Shown piece after piece: positions 36,781 through 46,411 of a DNA stretch of 64,000 nt. A program made the translations under genes and the position numbers. Positions within the stretch are counted from its first letter, which is position 1. Each line of letters begins with the position of its first letter. The notes below the pieces were generated by a model. It was not told the DNA's origin. It saw nothing but the letters and a program-made list of their open reading frames with translations, and made no database searches. The DNA comes from Rhizobium sp. WYJ-E13 (GTDB lineage: Bacteria > Pseudomonadota > Alphaproteobacteria > Rhizobiales > Rhizobiaceae), in contig NZ_CP076853.1 in the NCBI RefSeq assembly GCF_018987265.1, positions 1,550,001 through 1,614,000 of the forward strand, written 5' to 3'.

Positions 36781-37926
36781 TCAGGCCGGCAGCTTGTCCT
36801 GCTCAGGATAGGCAAAGACCGAGGCCGGCATCGGGCCGGCCGTCAGCAGCGTGAAATCGAAGGCAGATTTCATGTCCGGCCCCAGCACATACTGGCGATG
36901 CACACGCAACTGATCCCCGCGGATCTTCTTATAGTGCTCCGGCGTCAGCATCTGCCGCACGCGGATATGGATCATGCTCGCCTGCGGCGCATCCGGATGG
37001 CCGGACACGCTGACGACTGGCACCTTGTAGAAATTGATCGAGTCCGTCAGGCACTGCACATCCAGCCAGAAAATATCCGGACAACGCGCAATCAGGCCGA
37101 CGCGCGAGCGCAGCAGGGTGGCAGATGACATCAGCGCACATTGCAGGATGGCGCCGCCGAGTGTTGCAAAGACCACGCGCTTGCCGTTGAAAACATCCGG
37201 CTCCCGCTCCAGCAGGATGCCGACGACATGGGCCGCGACGCTGGAGCCCATGCTGTGTGAGGAGATGACATATTCATCGGCCTCCTCGTTGAGAGCTTCG
37301 CGCATCGACGTCGCGCATCGCTCCAGCCACTCGTTGAAATCAGGCCTGTCCATGCGTGCCAGCGCCACGGCCATTTCCCAATCGGCAAAAAGATGCAGCG
37401 TGTGGAAGCGCTCCGAGAACGGCAGGAAACCGAAGATGAAGAAGATGGCCGCCAGCGGCGCGCTCCAGCCGACATGCCAGCCGGGAAGCCCAAGCCAGTA
37501 GTGCAGCGTCAGGATCTGCAGCGTGATCAGGATTGCAAATGCCGTCAGCAGGAAGGGAAAGATGAAGAACAGGCCGAAGCGCCAGGCGTGGCGGAAATAG
37601 CCGGCCATGCCGCCTTCCCGCACGACCTGCCAGAGGTTTAGAAATCCTGTCGCGATCCGGCTTGCCGTATTGCCGGTGCGCAACCGCTGAACTAATTCGT
37701 TGTGGTCGAAGACATGGACGCGCGTCTGCGTCTGCCAGCCATCGGCGCTGGTGCCGACATCGAAGGAGACGTAGTGCCCATCGGCCGCAGCACCTGTGTC
37801 GACATTATAGCCCCAGACGGATGCGCTTTGCCTTGCGGTACGCTCGTACCGCGCCCGGTGCGCTGCGCCATCGAGCGGTTCGAATCCGGGGAAATGCAAG
37901 ACAACCCGCCTGTCGATCAGTTTCAT
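36781..37926 (-). CDS. Membrane-anchored alpha/beta-hydrolase-like protein
   Basis: 381-residue protein. Seen: VVLHFPGFEP near the N-terminus (oxyanion-like strand), two membrane segments at about residues 117-139 and 155-170 inserted in the middle, then YVISSHSMGSSVAAHVVGILLE with a serine nucleophile elbow (Ser225) and a C-terminal region with HRQYVLGPDMKSAFDF. This is a lipase-like layout split by a membrane hairpin. No family name is certain. It is a single gene lying against the direction of its neighbours between bolA and grxD. Confidence 0.7.
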   Translation of the reverse strand: MKLIDRRVVLHFPGFEPLDGAAHRARYERTARQSASVWGYNVDTGAAADGHYVSFDVGTSADGWQTQTRVHVFDHNELVQRLRTGNTASRIATGFLNLWQVVREGGMAGYFRHAWRFGLFFIFPFLLTAFAILITLQILTLHYWLGLPGWHVGWSAPLAAIFFIFGFLPFSERFHTLHLFADWEMAVALARMDRPDFNEWLERCATSMREALNEEADEYVISSHSMGSSVAAHVVGILLEREPDVFNGKRVVFATLGGAILQCALMSSATLLRSRVGLIARCPDIFWLDVQCLTDSINFYKVPVVSVSGHPDAPQASMIHIRVRQMLTPEHYKKIRGDQLRVHRQYVLGPDMKSAFDFTLLTAGPMPASVFAYPEQDKLPA

Positions 37927-38091
37927 AGTCTTTTTCTTCTTTCAGTCGGGTTGGTGACGCCGTTGCCAGGATGACGGGTTCGCTTGAAAATACGGCGAAA
38001 AACCGGATAAAACCTTCGAGCCGTCTTGCTAAGCGAACTCTTACGGAATTCAATAGCGCAGGTGCGTTTCGATAGGATTGAGGGGGATTTT

Positions 38092-38322
38092 GTGGCCAAT
38101 CTCGTGAATGAACTGGTATCAGGCGTCGTCAACAGCGTGCTGAAGGAAATCCTGAAGAAGACGACGGGCCGCACCACGACCAAGCGCAAGCGCCGCAAGG
38201 CAGCGTCTGCAACGACAAGTCGCACCACCCGCAAGGCAACGTCGACGAGCCGTAAGCCTGCTCGCAAGCAGCTCAGCAAGCGCCGGACGGCGGCAGGCCG
38301 CAGCCGGCAGCGCCGCGCTTAG
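38092..38322 (+). CDS. Small highly basic protein, histone-tail-like
   Basis: 76-residue protein: a short hydrophobic/amphipathic N-terminus (MANLVNELVSGVVNSVLKEILKKT) followed by about 50 residues made almost only of Lys, Arg, Ser, Thr and Ala (ending GRSRQRRA). The composition resembles histone H1-like or nucleic-acid-binding tails; no folded domain is recognised. GTG start 38092 follows GAGGGGGATTTT, a strong ribosome binding site, which supports real translation. An upstream TTG frame start (38026) lacks a box. Confidence 0.65.
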   Translation: MANLVNELVSGVVNSVLKEILKKTTGRTTTKRKRRKAASATTSRTTRKATSTSRKPARKQLSKRRTAAGRSRQRRA

Positions 38323-38511
38323 AGGCTTTCTCCACTGCAAGCTGCAAGGCCACTTCACCGATACCGAGATTGAACGGATCAAGGTGTTTCGCCGAGGGAC
38401 GTATCGCAGAGGCAACAATCTGCGCCGCTAAGTGTCACGGATTGGTCTTTTTTTGGTTTTGGCGGGTGGAATTCCGGCCCCCACATGCTATCTAAAGAAA
38501 ACGATTGAAAC

Positions 38512-38530
38512 GGCGGGCCTTTAACCCGCC
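38512..38530 (+). other. Hairpin in the grxD leader
   Basis: GGCGGG (38512-38517) / CCCGCC (38525-38530) with a seven-base loop, about 20 bases before the grxD ATG. Role unknown; could mark an upstream terminator or a leader structure. Confidence 0.45.
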
Positions 38531-38550
38531 TGTTGAAAGGATTAGAGCCT

Positions 38551-38889
38551 ATGAGCGGTATCAACGAATTCATCGGAAACGAGATCAAGAGCAACGACGT
38601 CGTCCTCTTCATGAAGGGCACGCCGCAGTTTCCGCAGTGCGGTTTCTCCGGCCAGGTCGTCCAGATCCTCGATTACCTCGGTGTCGACTATAAGGGCATC
38701 AATGTGCTCGCCGATTCGGAAATCCGCCAGGGCATCAAGGATTATTCCAACTGGCCGACGATCCCCCAGCTCTACGTCAAGGGTGAGTTCATCGGCGGCT
38801 GCGACATCGTCCGGGAAATGTTCCAAGCCGGTGAGCTCCAGCAGCATCTCCAGGAAAACGGCGTCACCGTTAAGACCGCCGTCGCCTGA
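38551..38889 (+). CDS. grxD: Monothiol CGFS glutaredoxin
   Basis: 112-residue Grx4-type glutaredoxin that carries [2Fe-2S] clusters and signals iron status with BolA. Seen: [21 protein letters not shown] with the CGFS site at residues 30-33, [19 protein letters not shown] with the glutathione-binding TIP and GG-CD motifs. ATG 38551 is preferred over a start six codons upstream. With bolA and the suf promoter in this window it forms part of the iron-sulfur toolkit. Confidence 0.95.
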   Translation: MSGINEFIGNEIKSNDVVLFMKGTPQFPQCGFSGQVVQILDYLGVDYKGINVLADSEIRQGIKDYSNWPTIPQLYVKGEFIGGCDIVREMFQAGELQQHLQENGVTVKTAVA

Positions 38890-38938
38890 TCGGTCACCGG
38901 GCGTCCGTCCGGTTTCCAATTCTGTATCTTGAGTTCGA

Positions 38939-38959
38939 GGCGCTGCGCCAAGCAGCGCC
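38939..38959 (+). terminator. Stem-loop after grxD
   Basis: 7-bp stem GGCGCTG (38939-38945) / CAGCGCC (38953-38959), seven-base loop, followed by TTGACCTGTTT. A probable but weak terminator. Confidence 0.55.
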
Positions 38960-38984
38960 TTGACCTGTTTATGGGAATTTCATT

Positions 38985-40274
38985 GTGACAGATTCATCAC
39001 AAGCCATGTCCGCGGGTCGGCTGCCCATGGGCAAGCTTGAATTTATCGCGCTTGCGGCTTTCCTGATGGCCGTCAACTCGCTGGCAATCGACATCATGTT
39101 GCCAGCGCTGCAGCAGATCGGGGCCAGCCTCGGTGTCGAGAACGAAAACCATCGCCAGTATGTCGTTTCCGCCTATCTCTTCGGCTTCGGCCTTGCCCAG
39201 CTTTTCTACGGTCCGCTGTCCGACCGCTTCGGTCGCCGTGTTCCGCTGCTGATCGGCCTCGTCGTCTATATCGTCTCCGCCTTCGGCATTGCCATCGTTC
39301 CGACCTTCGCCGGCCTTCTCGCGCTCCGCTTCGTCCAGGGGCTCGGTTCGGCCGCCACCCGCGTCATTACCATCTCCATCGTCCGCGACGTCTACGGCGG
39401 CCGGCAGATGGCGGAAGTCATGTCGCTCATCATGATGGTCTTCATGATCGTGCCGGTCATTGCACCCGGCAGCGGCCAGATCATCATGCTGATCAGCACC
39501 TGGCACATGATCTTCGTCTTCATCGGCACCATGGCGACGGCCGTCGGCACGTGGATGTATCTGCGCCTGCCGGAAACGCTTGATCCCGCCAATGTCCGTC
39601 CGTTCACGGTCCGCTCGGTGGCGCAGGGCTTTGCGATCTTCTTTTCCAACCGCATCGCCCTCTGTTACACCATTGCCAGCACGATCCTCTTCGGCGCGTT
39701 GTTCGGCTTCATCAACTCCGCTCAGCAGATCTATGTCGGCATCTACGGGCTCGGCGCCTATATGCCCGTCGCCTTTGCCGGAGTGGCGCTGTTCATGGCC
39801 TTCTCGTCCTTCATCAATTCGCAGCTGGTCGGCCGCTTCGGCATGCGCCGCCTGTCGCACGCCTCGATCCTCGGTTTCTGCGGCTTGAGCTTCATCTGGC
39901 TGATGGTGCAGATATCGGGGCCGCAGCCGATGCCTTTCCCGATCTTCATCGTGTTCTTCGCACTGGTCATGTTCCAGTTCGGCTGGATCGGCTCCAACTT
40001 CAACTCGCTCGCCATGGAGCCGCTGGGTCACCTTGCCGGCACCGCCTCCTCGGTGATCGGCTTCATGAGCACGATCGGCGGCGCATTGATCGGAGCCCTG
40101 ATCGGGCAAGCCTTTGACGGCACGGCGACGCCGATGATCGCTGGCTACTTCGCGGTCTCGCTTGTCGGCATCGTCTTCGTGCTGATCGCCGAAAAGGGCC
40201 GGCTGTTCAGACCGCAGCATGCGCCGCTGTCGAAGGACGCATCGCTTTCCAGCTTCACTGATATCGGCCACTGA
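38985..40274 (+). CDS. MFS exporter, Bcr/CflA type (first of tandem pair)
   Basis: 429-residue major facilitator with 12 membrane segments. Seen: N-terminal SLAIDIMLPALQQIGASLG (the acidic residue in helix 1 is typical of Bcr/CflA multidrug exporters), GPLSDRFGRRVPLL between helices 2 and 3, RFVQGLGSAATRVITISIVRD in helices 4-5 and MVFMIVPVIAPGSGQII motif C region. GTG start 38985; ATG 39006 is an alternative. A paralogue follows 118 bases downstream. Substrate unknown, probably a drug or metabolite. Confidence 0.85.
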   Translation: MTDSSQAMSAGRLPMGKLEFIALAAFLMAVNSLAIDIMLPALQQIGASLGVENENHRQYVVSAYLFGFGLAQLFYGPLSDRFGRRVPLLIGLVVYIVSAFGIAIVPTFAGLLALRFVQGLGSAATRVITISIVRDVYGGRQMAEVMSLIMMVFMIVPVIAPGSGQIIMLISTWHMIFVFIGTMATAVGTWMYLRLPETLDPANVRPFTVRSVAQGFAIFFSNRIALCYTIASTILFGALFGFINSAQQIYVGIYGLGAYMPVAFAGVALFMAFSSFINSQLVGRFGMRRLSHASILGFCGLSFIWLMVQISGPQPMPFPIFIVFFALVMFQFGWIGSNFNSLAMEPLGHLAGTASSVIGFMSTIGGALIGALIGQAFDGTATPMIAGYFAVSLVGIVFVLIAEKGRLFRPQHAPLSKDASLSSFTDIGH

Positions 40275-40392
40275 TATCAGGCTGAGGCTTTCAGACACAT
40301 CAGGCGGCGGGGCATCTTGGTAGGAGCCTGCCGCATCCTGCATCAATTCGGCCGCTTTTGCGTCCGTTCTTCTGTCATTCAGGGGGATTCGA

Positions 40393-41673
40393 ATGACTCC
40401 GACGCACAAACCTCACACGGAAAATCAGGGTTCTGCCCGCATCGGCATGGGCTTTGTCGAGTTCGTGGTGACGATCGCCATCATGACCGCCAGCATCGCC
40501 ATGGCGATTGACAGCATGTTGCCGGCGTTGCCCAATATCGGCCATTCGCTGGGTGTCACCAGCAACAATGACGCACAGCTCGTTATTGGCGTCTTCTTCT
40601 TGGGGTTTGGCGCCTCGCAGATCGTCTTCGGCAGCCTCTCGGATGCCTTCGGCCGCCGCAACATCCTGCTCGGCGGTCTGGTCTGCTACGTGGTTGGCAT
40701 GTTTGCGGCAGCTGCGACCGGCAGCTTCGAAATGCTGCTGATCATGCGCTTCGTTCAGGGCATCGGCGGTGCGGCCGTGCGCATCACCACCATGGCGATC
40801 GTCCGTGACTGCTTCGGCGGCCGTGAGATGGCTCGTGTCATGTCCTATGTCATGATCGTCTTCATGATCGTGCCGATCGTCGCCCCCTCGGTCGGCCAGC
40901 TCATCATCACCTATGCCCACTGGAACTGGATCTTCATCCTGCTGGGCATCGTTGCGACGATCCTTTTCGTCTGGGCGCTGCTGCGCCTGAAGGAATCCCT
41001 GCCGCCGGAGGAGCGCATCCCGCTGTCTTTCGGCGCCGTTGTTGATGGCTTCAAGACGGTGCTGACCAACCGCATCACCTGCGGCTACATGATCGGGTTG
41101 ACCATGTTCACCGGCGTCATCAGCGCCTATGTGATCTCCGTGCAGCAGGTCTTCGGCGAGGTTTACGGTCTCGGCGACTGGCTGCCGATTGCCTTTGCGG
41201 CAACAGCGGGCGGCATCGCTGTCGCCAACTTCCTGAACGGCATGTTGGTGCGCACTTTCGGCATGCGCCGGATCTCGCATGCAGCCATGCTGCTCTTCAC
41301 CATCATCTCGGCGATCGGCTTCGTGGCGGCGCTCGGCGGCAAGCCGTCCTTCGCCTTCTCATATGCGCTCTTCTCGATCCTCTTGATGATGTTTGCGGTG
41401 ATCGCCACCAACTTTACGGCGATCAGCCTGGAACCGATGGGCAATCTCGCCGGCACGGCAACGGCCGTCACAGGCTTCGTGTCGACGACCTTCGGCGCTA
41501 TCATCGGCGGCGGCGTCGGCCAGCTCTTCAACGGCACCGTCCAGCCGCTCTTCGGCGGCTTTGCGCTCTTCGGCGCCGTTACCGTCGTCATGGTGCTTTG
41601 GGCGGAAAAGGGCAAGCTTTTCACCCATCCCGGCGACAGCCCGCAGATCGACCCCGGTGCCGTTCACATGTAA
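40393..41673 (+). CDS. MFS exporter, Bcr/CflA type (second of tandem pair)
   Basis: 426-residue major facilitator clearly paralogous to the preceding gene: [57 protein letters not shown] and [18 protein letters not shown] line up position for position. 12 membrane segments. ATG 40393 follows AGGGGGATTCGA. The tandem probably arose by duplication; sequences have diverged enough to suggest different substrates. hisC-type gene follows 31 bases later. Confidence 0.87.
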   Translation: MTPTHKPHTENQGSARIGMGFVEFVVTIAIMTASIAMAIDSMLPALPNIGHSLGVTSNNDAQLVIGVFFLGFGASQIVFGSLSDAFGRRNILLGGLVCYVVGMFAAAATGSFEMLLIMRFVQGIGGAAVRITTMAIVRDCFGGREMARVMSYVMIVFMIVPIVAPSVGQLIITYAHWNWIFILLGIVATILFVWALLRLKESLPPEERIPLSFGAVVDGFKTVLTNRITCGYMIGLTMFTGVISAYVISVQQVFGEVYGLGDWLPIAFAATAGGIAVANFLNGMLVRTFGMRRISHAAMLLFTIISAIGFVAALGGKPSFAFSYALFSILLMMFAVIATNFTAISLEPMGNLAGTATAVTGFVSTTFGAIIGGGVGQLFNGTVQPLFGGFALFGAVTVVMVLWAEKGKLFTHPGDSPQIDPGAVHM

Positions 41674-41704
41674 TGCTGCAGCAGGCATAAATTGGAAAAT
41701 CGCG

Positions 41705-42763
41705 ATGAGCCGTTTCTGGAGCCCCATTGTCCATTCCTTGACGCCCTACGTGGCGGGCGAACAGCCTGTCATCGACGGCCTGGTCAAGCTCAACACCAAT
41801 GAGAACCCATACGGCCCATCGCCCCGTGCGCTGGCGGCGATTTCGGAAGCGGTCAACGACACGCTGCGGCTTTATCCCGAGCCGACGGGCTTGAAGCTGC
41901 GCAGAGCGATTGCCGCAAGCCACGATCTCGATCCCGGTGAAGTTTTCGTCGGCAATGGCTCGGACGAGGTTCTGGCACACACGTTCCAGGCGCTGCTGAA
42001 GCACGAACTGCCCCTGCTCTACCCCGACATCACCTACAGCTTCTACCCGACCTATTGCGGCCTCTACGGCATCGATTTCCGCGAGATTCCGCTGGACGAA
42101 AAGATGCAGGTTCGCATCGAGGATTACCGCCAGCCCTGCGGCGCGATCATCCTGCCCAATCCGAACGCGCCGACGGGGACGGCACTGCCGCTGGCTGCGA
42201 TCGAGGCGCTGTTACAGGAGCACCCGGATCAAGTCGTCGTCATCGATGAAGCCTATGTGGATTTCGGCGGCGAAAGCGCCATCCCGCTGGTGCGGAAATA
42301 CCCGAACCTGCTCGTTATCCAGACTTTCTCGAAATCGCGCGGCCTTGCGGGTCTGCGTGTCGGTTTCGCCGTCGGCCAGCGGCCGCTGATCGATGCGCTG
42401 GTAAGGGTCAAGGACAGCTTCAATTCCTATCCGCTGGACAGGCTGACCCAGGCGGGCGCCGTGGCTGCCTGGGAAGATCGGGAGTGGTTCGGGAAACATT
42501 GCGACCTGATCGTCGCAAGCCGCGAGCGCCTGATCGTCGCGCTTGGCGGGCTCGGCTTCGAAGTCCTGCCCTCATCCGCCAATTTCGTCTTCGCCCGCCA
42601 TGGTACGCGCGGTGGCGCGGAACTTGCTGCGGAACTGCGCAAACGCGCGGTCCTCGTGCGGCATTTCCGTAAGGAACGCATCCAGAACTTCCTGCGCATC
42701 ACCATCGGCACCGATGCCGAATGCGACAAGCTTCTGGACGCGCTGAAGCAGATCCTCGCCTGA
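41705..42763 (+). CDS. hisC: Histidinol-phosphate aminotransferase family
   Basis: 352-residue fold-type I PLP aminotransferase. Seen: [12 protein letters not shown] at residues 29-40, [29 protein letters not shown] and PLP lysine Lys210 in [12 protein letters not shown], all typical of HisC. It may make histidinol phosphate or, as the second copy often found in rhizobia, act on aromatic amino acids; no other his gene is near, so the pathway is not fixed. Located directly after the exporter pair and possibly co-transcribed. The frame opens earlier, inside the exporter gene, but ATG 41705 is the family start. Confidence 0.88.
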   Translation: MSRFWSPIVHSLTPYVAGEQPVIDGLVKLNTNENPYGPSPRALAAISEAVNDTLRLYPEPTGLKLRRAIAASHDLDPGEVFVGNGSDEVLAHTFQALLKHELPLLYPDITYSFYPTYCGLYGIDFREIPLDEKMQVRIEDYRQPCGAIILPNPNAPTGTALPLAAIEALLQEHPDQVVVIDEAYVDFGGESAIPLVRKYPNLLVIQTFSKSRGLAGLRVGFAVGQRPLIDALVRVKDSFNSYPLDRLTQAGAVAAWEDREWFGKHCDLIVASRERLIVALGGLGFEVLPSSANFVFARHGTRGGAELAAELRKRAVLVRHFRKERIQNFLRITIGTDAECDKLLDALKQILA

Positions 42764-42767
42764 TGGC

Positions 42768-43592
42768 TCAGATGGTAACGACCTCGCGACGCAGGACGTC
42801 CCAGCTTTCCTTATCGGGCGTGATCAGCAGCCCGCCGCTGACATGATGCGGCAGATAGGCTGAGCCGTCGAAGCGGGCGGCATAGGCACCGGCCTCCTGG
42901 CAGATCAGCGTGCCGGCCAGATGATCCCAGGGCATCAGCTTGTTGTACATCAGGTAATGCACATGCCCGCCGGCAAAGGTGCGGTATTCATGGGCCGCAC
43001 AGCGATAGTTGGTCAGGAAACGCACCTTCGCGAGATTGCCAAGAATTTCGGCGCGTTTGTCTTGCGGCAGGTAGCCGGTCGAGGCCATGCCCACCATCTG
43101 GTCGAGCGCCACAGGCTCGGCCACCCGCAGCCGCTGCGCCTCGCCATCCGGCCGCCGCAGCCAGGCGCCACCGCCCTTTTCCGCCATGACCCAGTCGTCG
43201 CCCATCGGATCATAGATGATGCCGGCAACCGTCTCGCCCTTGGAGACGACCGAGGCCATGACGCCGAAGGCCGGAATACCGGCAGCAAAGTTGAAAGTGC
43301 CGTCGACGGGATCGACGATGATGGCGAGATCCGCACCTTCGATCTTGTCGAGAAGGGCTGCATCGGCGGCGACCGATTCTTCGCCGATGAAGAGCGCTTC
43401 TGGCCAGAAGCGCGCGGCCTCCGCCTTCATCATTCTTTCGGTCTGCTCGTCCGCCTCGGTCACGAGGTCGGTCGCTTCCGTCTTGGCGCGCACATCACTG
43501 CTGCCCAGCCGGCGAAAGCGCGGCAGGATCTCGGCTTTCGCTGCCTGCCTCAAGAGATCGGCAAGCTTCATCGTATCTATGGCAGTCGTCAT
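42768..43592 (-). CDS. Inositol monophosphatase family protein (copy 2)
   Basis: 274-residue Mg-dependent phosphatase-like protein. Seen: ATDLVTEADEQTE, the metal-binding GEES and DPVDGTFNFAAGIP motifs and WDHLAGTLICQEAGA, so all metal ligands look present. The family includes inositol-1-phosphatase, histidinol phosphatase (HisN) and CysQ. ATG 43592 has AAAGGAG upstream; an open extension to 43649 overlaps the upstream paralogue. It converges with the hisC-type gene, with four bases between their stops, which makes a histidinol-phosphatase role worth considering. Confidence 0.85.
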   Translation of the reverse strand: MTTAIDTMKLADLLRQAAKAEILPRFRRLGSSDVRAKTEATDLVTEADEQTERMMKAEAARFWPEALFIGEESVAADAALLDKIEGADLAIIVDPVDGTFNFAAGIPAFGVMASVVSKGETVAGIIYDPMGDDWVMAEKGGGAWLRRPDGEAQRLRVAEPVALDQMVGMASTGYLPQDKRAEILGNLAKVRFLTNYRCAAHEYRTFAGGHVHYLMYNKLMPWDHLAGTLICQEAGAYAARFDGSAYLPHHVSGGLLITPDKESWDVLRREVVTI

Positions 43593-43609
43593 GGCGGTCT
43601 CCTTTCGGT

Positions 43610-44440
43610 TTATCGGTAGCCGACGATCTCGTTGCGGATCATTTGCCAACTTTCCTTATCGGGAGCCGAGATGATGCCGCCGGAAATTTCGCCGGGTCTG
43701 TAAGGCGTTCCGTCGAATTTCGCCGTGTGGCCGCCGGCTTCCTGATGCGTCAGCACGCCGGCCAGATGATCCCACGGCATCAGTTTAGGATGGCCGATGA
43801 AATGCAGCTTGCCCGAGGAAACCATCCAATATTCATAGGCCGAGCAATTGAAAGCGAAGGTCATGCGGGTCTTGGCCATATTGCCGGCAATGCGCGAACG
43901 GTCAGGCTCGTCCATATGGCTGAAGGACATGGCGCCGACCATGCGGCAAAGCTCGATCGGCTCTGCGACCTTTAAACGGACAGGCTCGCAATTGCGCTTG
44001 TGCTGGAAAGCGCCGGCGCCCTTGATGGAAACGACGGTATCGCCGAGTGCAGGATCGTGAATGAGGCCGGCAACCGTCTCGCCCTTGACCGTCACGGCGA
44101 GGATCGTGCCGAAGACCGGCAGGCCGGCTGCGAAATTGAAGGTGCCGTCGACGGGATCGATGACGAAGGCAAGATCGGCATCGGCAAGCGCCGGCACGAC
44201 CGAACGATCCGCCTCATAGGCTTCCTCGCCGACGATGAGCGCGGCAGGAAAACGCTCGCGGATGGCGGCCGTCAGATAGGCTTCGGAGCGCAGGTCGGCC
44301 TGCGTGACGAGATCGACGGAAGATGTCTTTTCGGAAACATTGGCCGCGGCCGCATTGCGGAAGCGCGGCATGATCTCTTCTTCGGCGACGTGCCGGAGGC
44401 AATCGCCGAGAAACTCTATGTCATTGTCTGAGAAATTCAT
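43610..44440 (-). CDS. Inositol monophosphatase family protein (copy 1)
   Basis: 276-residue paralogue of the next gene on the same strand. Seen: SSVDLVTQADLRSE, GEEAYEAD, DPVDGTFNFAAGLPVFGTILAV and LMPWDHLAGVLTHQEAGG. Metal-binding residues are intact. The two genes are 17 bases apart and clearly form a tandem duplication. The substrate could be inositol phosphate, histidinol phosphate or PAP; sequence alone does not decide. Confidence 0.87.
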   Translation of the reverse strand: MNFSDNDIEFLGDCLRHVAEEEIMPRFRNAAAANVSEKTSSVDLVTQADLRSEAYLTAAIRERFPAALIVGEEAYEADRSVVPALADADLAFVIDPVDGTFNFAAGLPVFGTILAVTVKGETVAGLIHDPALGDTVVSIKGAGAFQHKRNCEPVRLKVAEPIELCRMVGAMSFSHMDEPDRSRIAGNMAKTRMTFAFNCSAYEYWMVSSGKLHFIGHPKLMPWDHLAGVLTHQEAGGHTAKFDGTPYRPGEISGGIISAPDKESWQMIRNEIVGYR

Positions 44441-44484
44441 TTTGAACTCGTTGCATGGATCTGCAGAGGCTCATAGCAAGTCCA

Positions 44485-45351
44485 TTATGACGTTTGGGTG
44501 ACGGTCAGTGCAGAAAAGTCGAAAAGTTTCGGATCGAGCAGGTGCGACGGGTTCACATGCGCGAGAGCACGCAGCATCGTGTCCTTGCGGCCCGGCATGC
44601 GGCGCTCGATATCGGCGAGCATGTCCTTCATCGCATTGCGCTGCAGCCCGTCCTGCGAGCCGCAGAGATCGCAGGGAATGATCGGAAACTGCATAGCGGC
44701 CGCGAACTTCGCCATGTCGTCTTCGGCGCAATAGGCGAGCGGCCGCAGCACCATCACATTGCCTTCGTCATTCAGAAGCTTCGCCGGCATGGCGGCAAGC
44801 CGCCCGCCGTGGAAGAAGTTCATGAAGAAGGTTTCGAGAATATCCTCGCGGTGATGGCCAAGCACCAGCGCATCGCAGCCTTCTTCCTGGGCGATCCGGT
44901 AGAGATTGCCGCGGCGCAGACGCGAACAGAGCGAACAATAAGTCGCGCCCTCAGGCACCTTTTCCTTCACGATCGAATAGGTGTCGCGATACTCGATGCG
45001 ATGTTTGACGCCGATCCTGGCGAGGTATTCCGGCAGTACATTCTTCGGAAAATTCGGCTGGCCCTGATCCAGATTGCAGGCAATCAGCTCCACCGGCAGC
45101 AGGCCGCGCCATTGCAGGTCGAGCAGCAGCGCCAGCAGCCCATAGGAATCCTTGCCGCCGGAAATGCCGATCAGCCAGCGCTTTTGGTCCTTCAACATGT
45201 CGAAATCGTCGAAGGCCTGTCGCACCTGCCGTAGGAGACGTTTGCGCAGCTTATTGAAGGAGACCGAATGCGGCGCATCGGCAAACAGCGTATGGCCGAT
45301 GCCGGTTTCAGCCGTTTCCAGATCGTCGACAATATTGGCTGCGATGTTCAT
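44485..45351 (-). CDS. ttcA: tRNA 2-thiocytidine synthetase TtcA
   Basis: Thiolates C32 of certain tRNAs using an iron-sulfur cluster and ATP. 288 residues. Seen: PP-loop ISGGKDSYG at residues 63-71, CxxC at 139-142 (CSLC), second CxxC in [14 protein letters not shown], matching the three-cysteine cluster plus extra Cys of the family, and [15 protein letters not shown]. Upstream gene glsA is on the same strand about 60 bases away. Cluster dependence links it functionally to the suf and grx genes of the window. Confidence 0.94.
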   Translation of the reverse strand: MNIAANIVDDLETAETGIGHTLFADAPHSVSFNKLRKRLLRQVRQAFDDFDMLKDQKRWLIGISGGKDSYGLLALLLDLQWRGLLPVELIACNLDQGQPNFPKNVLPEYLARIGVKHRIEYRDTYSIVKEKVPEGATYCSLCSRLRRGNLYRIAQEEGCDALVLGHHREDILETFFMNFFHGGRLAAMPAKLLNDEGNVMVLRPLAYCAEDDMAKFAAAMQFPIIPCDLCGSQDGLQRNAMKDMLADIERRMPGRKDTMLRALAHVNPSHLLDPKLFDFSALTVTQTS

Positions 45352-45411
45352 CTTCTCGTCCAGTCTGATGTGCGCGCTCTGCTTAGCAGAAAGCCACCGC
45401 CCAACCCAGTC

Positions 45412-46338
45412 TCAATCGCCGAAAACGGACCAGCCGGTGCGCGCCGCCAGCATCTCCAGCGCCACCGCGCCGAGCTGCGAATTGCCGACCTTGTTCAGCC
45501 CCGGCGACCAGACGGCGATCGAGGCAATGCCCGGGGCCACCGCAAAGATACCACCACCAACGCCGCTCTTGCCCGGCAGGCCGACATGATAGGCGAAATC
45601 GCCGGAACCGTCGTAATGGCCACAGGTCAGCATCAGCGCATTGATGCGCCGCGCCCGCTTCGGCGACACGACCGAATGACCGGTCAGCGGATTGCTGCCC
45701 CGCGCCGCCAGGAACAGGCCGGCGCGAGCCAGCTGCTCGCAGGTCATGGACAGTGCGCACTGGTGGAAATAGACGCCAAGCACATGGTCGACGGGATGGT
45801 CGAGATTGCGGTAGGAGCGCATGAAGTTGGCAAGCGCAAAATTGCGATAGCCCGTCGCCGTCTCCGAACGCGCCACCTTGTCGTCGATGGTGATGGATTC
45901 ATCGTCTGCGAGGTAGCGCACGAAGCGCAAAAATTCACCGATCGCCTCGCGCGGTGCATGGCCGGCCATGACGACGTCGCTGACGGCGATCGCGCCGGCA
46001 TTGATGAAGGGATTGCGCGGAATGCCATGCTCATGCTCGAGCTGGACGATGGAATTGAAAGCCGAGCCCGAGGGCTCGCGGCCGACCCGCTTCCACAACC
46101 CCTCGCCCACCTTGCCAAGCGCCAACGTCAGCATGAAGACCTTGGAAATGCTCTGGATGGAGAAGGCGACATCGGCATGGCCGACGCTGTAGACCTTGCC
46201 GTCGACGGTGATGATCGACATGCCGAACTGCTGCGGATCGACCTTGGCAAGCTCGGGAATATAGTCCGCCACCTTGCCCTCGCCGATGCGCGGCTGGATC
46301 TCTTTGTGAATGCTGTCGAGGACTGCCTGTAAATCCAT
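45412..46338 (-). CDS. glsA: Glutaminase A
   Basis: Hydrolyses glutamine to glutamate and ammonia; serine-dependent fold related to beta-lactamases. 308 residues, normal length. Seen: catalytic SxxK (Ser63, Lys66) in [31 protein letters not shown], and the C-terminal [17 protein letters not shown] 46338 follows GGAGAGAAGCC; the longer open frame runs into rpsD and is rejected. Located downstream of the rpsD terminator on the same strand. Acts in nitrogen and acid metabolism. Confidence 0.95.
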   Translation of the reverse strand: MDLQAVLDSIHKEIQPRIGEGKVADYIPELAKVDPQQFGMSIITVDGKVYSVGHADVAFSIQSISKVFMLTLALGKVGEGLWKRVGREPSGSAFNSIVQLEHEHGIPRNPFINAGAIAVSDVVMAGHAPREAIGEFLRFVRYLADDESITIDDKVARSETATGYRNFALANFMRSYRNLDHPVDHVLGVYFHQCALSMTCEQLARAGLFLAARGSNPLTGHSVVSPKRARRINALMLTCGHYDGSGDFAYHVGLPGKSGVGGGIFAVAPGIASIAVWSPGLNKVGNSQLGAVALEMLAARTGWSVFGD

Positions 46339-46360
46339 GATGGCTTCTCTCCAGGTACGA

Positions 46361-46386
46361 AAAAGCCGCCCCGAGAGGCGGCTTTT
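46361..46386. terminator. Rho-independent terminator of rpsD
   Basis: Perfect 10-bp stem AAAAGCCGCC (46361-46370) / GGCGGCTTTT (46377-46386), loop of six. On the minus strand it follows rpsD and precedes the glsA start. Confidence 0.85.
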
Positions 46387-46411
46387 CCAGAATGCGAAAA
46401 CGCCTCGCGTA

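Noticed and set aside
38997..40409. 470-codon minus-strand frame
   Set aside because: Antisense to the first Bcr/CflA exporter; very rich in Asp, Glu, His and Arg, as expected opposite membrane segments.
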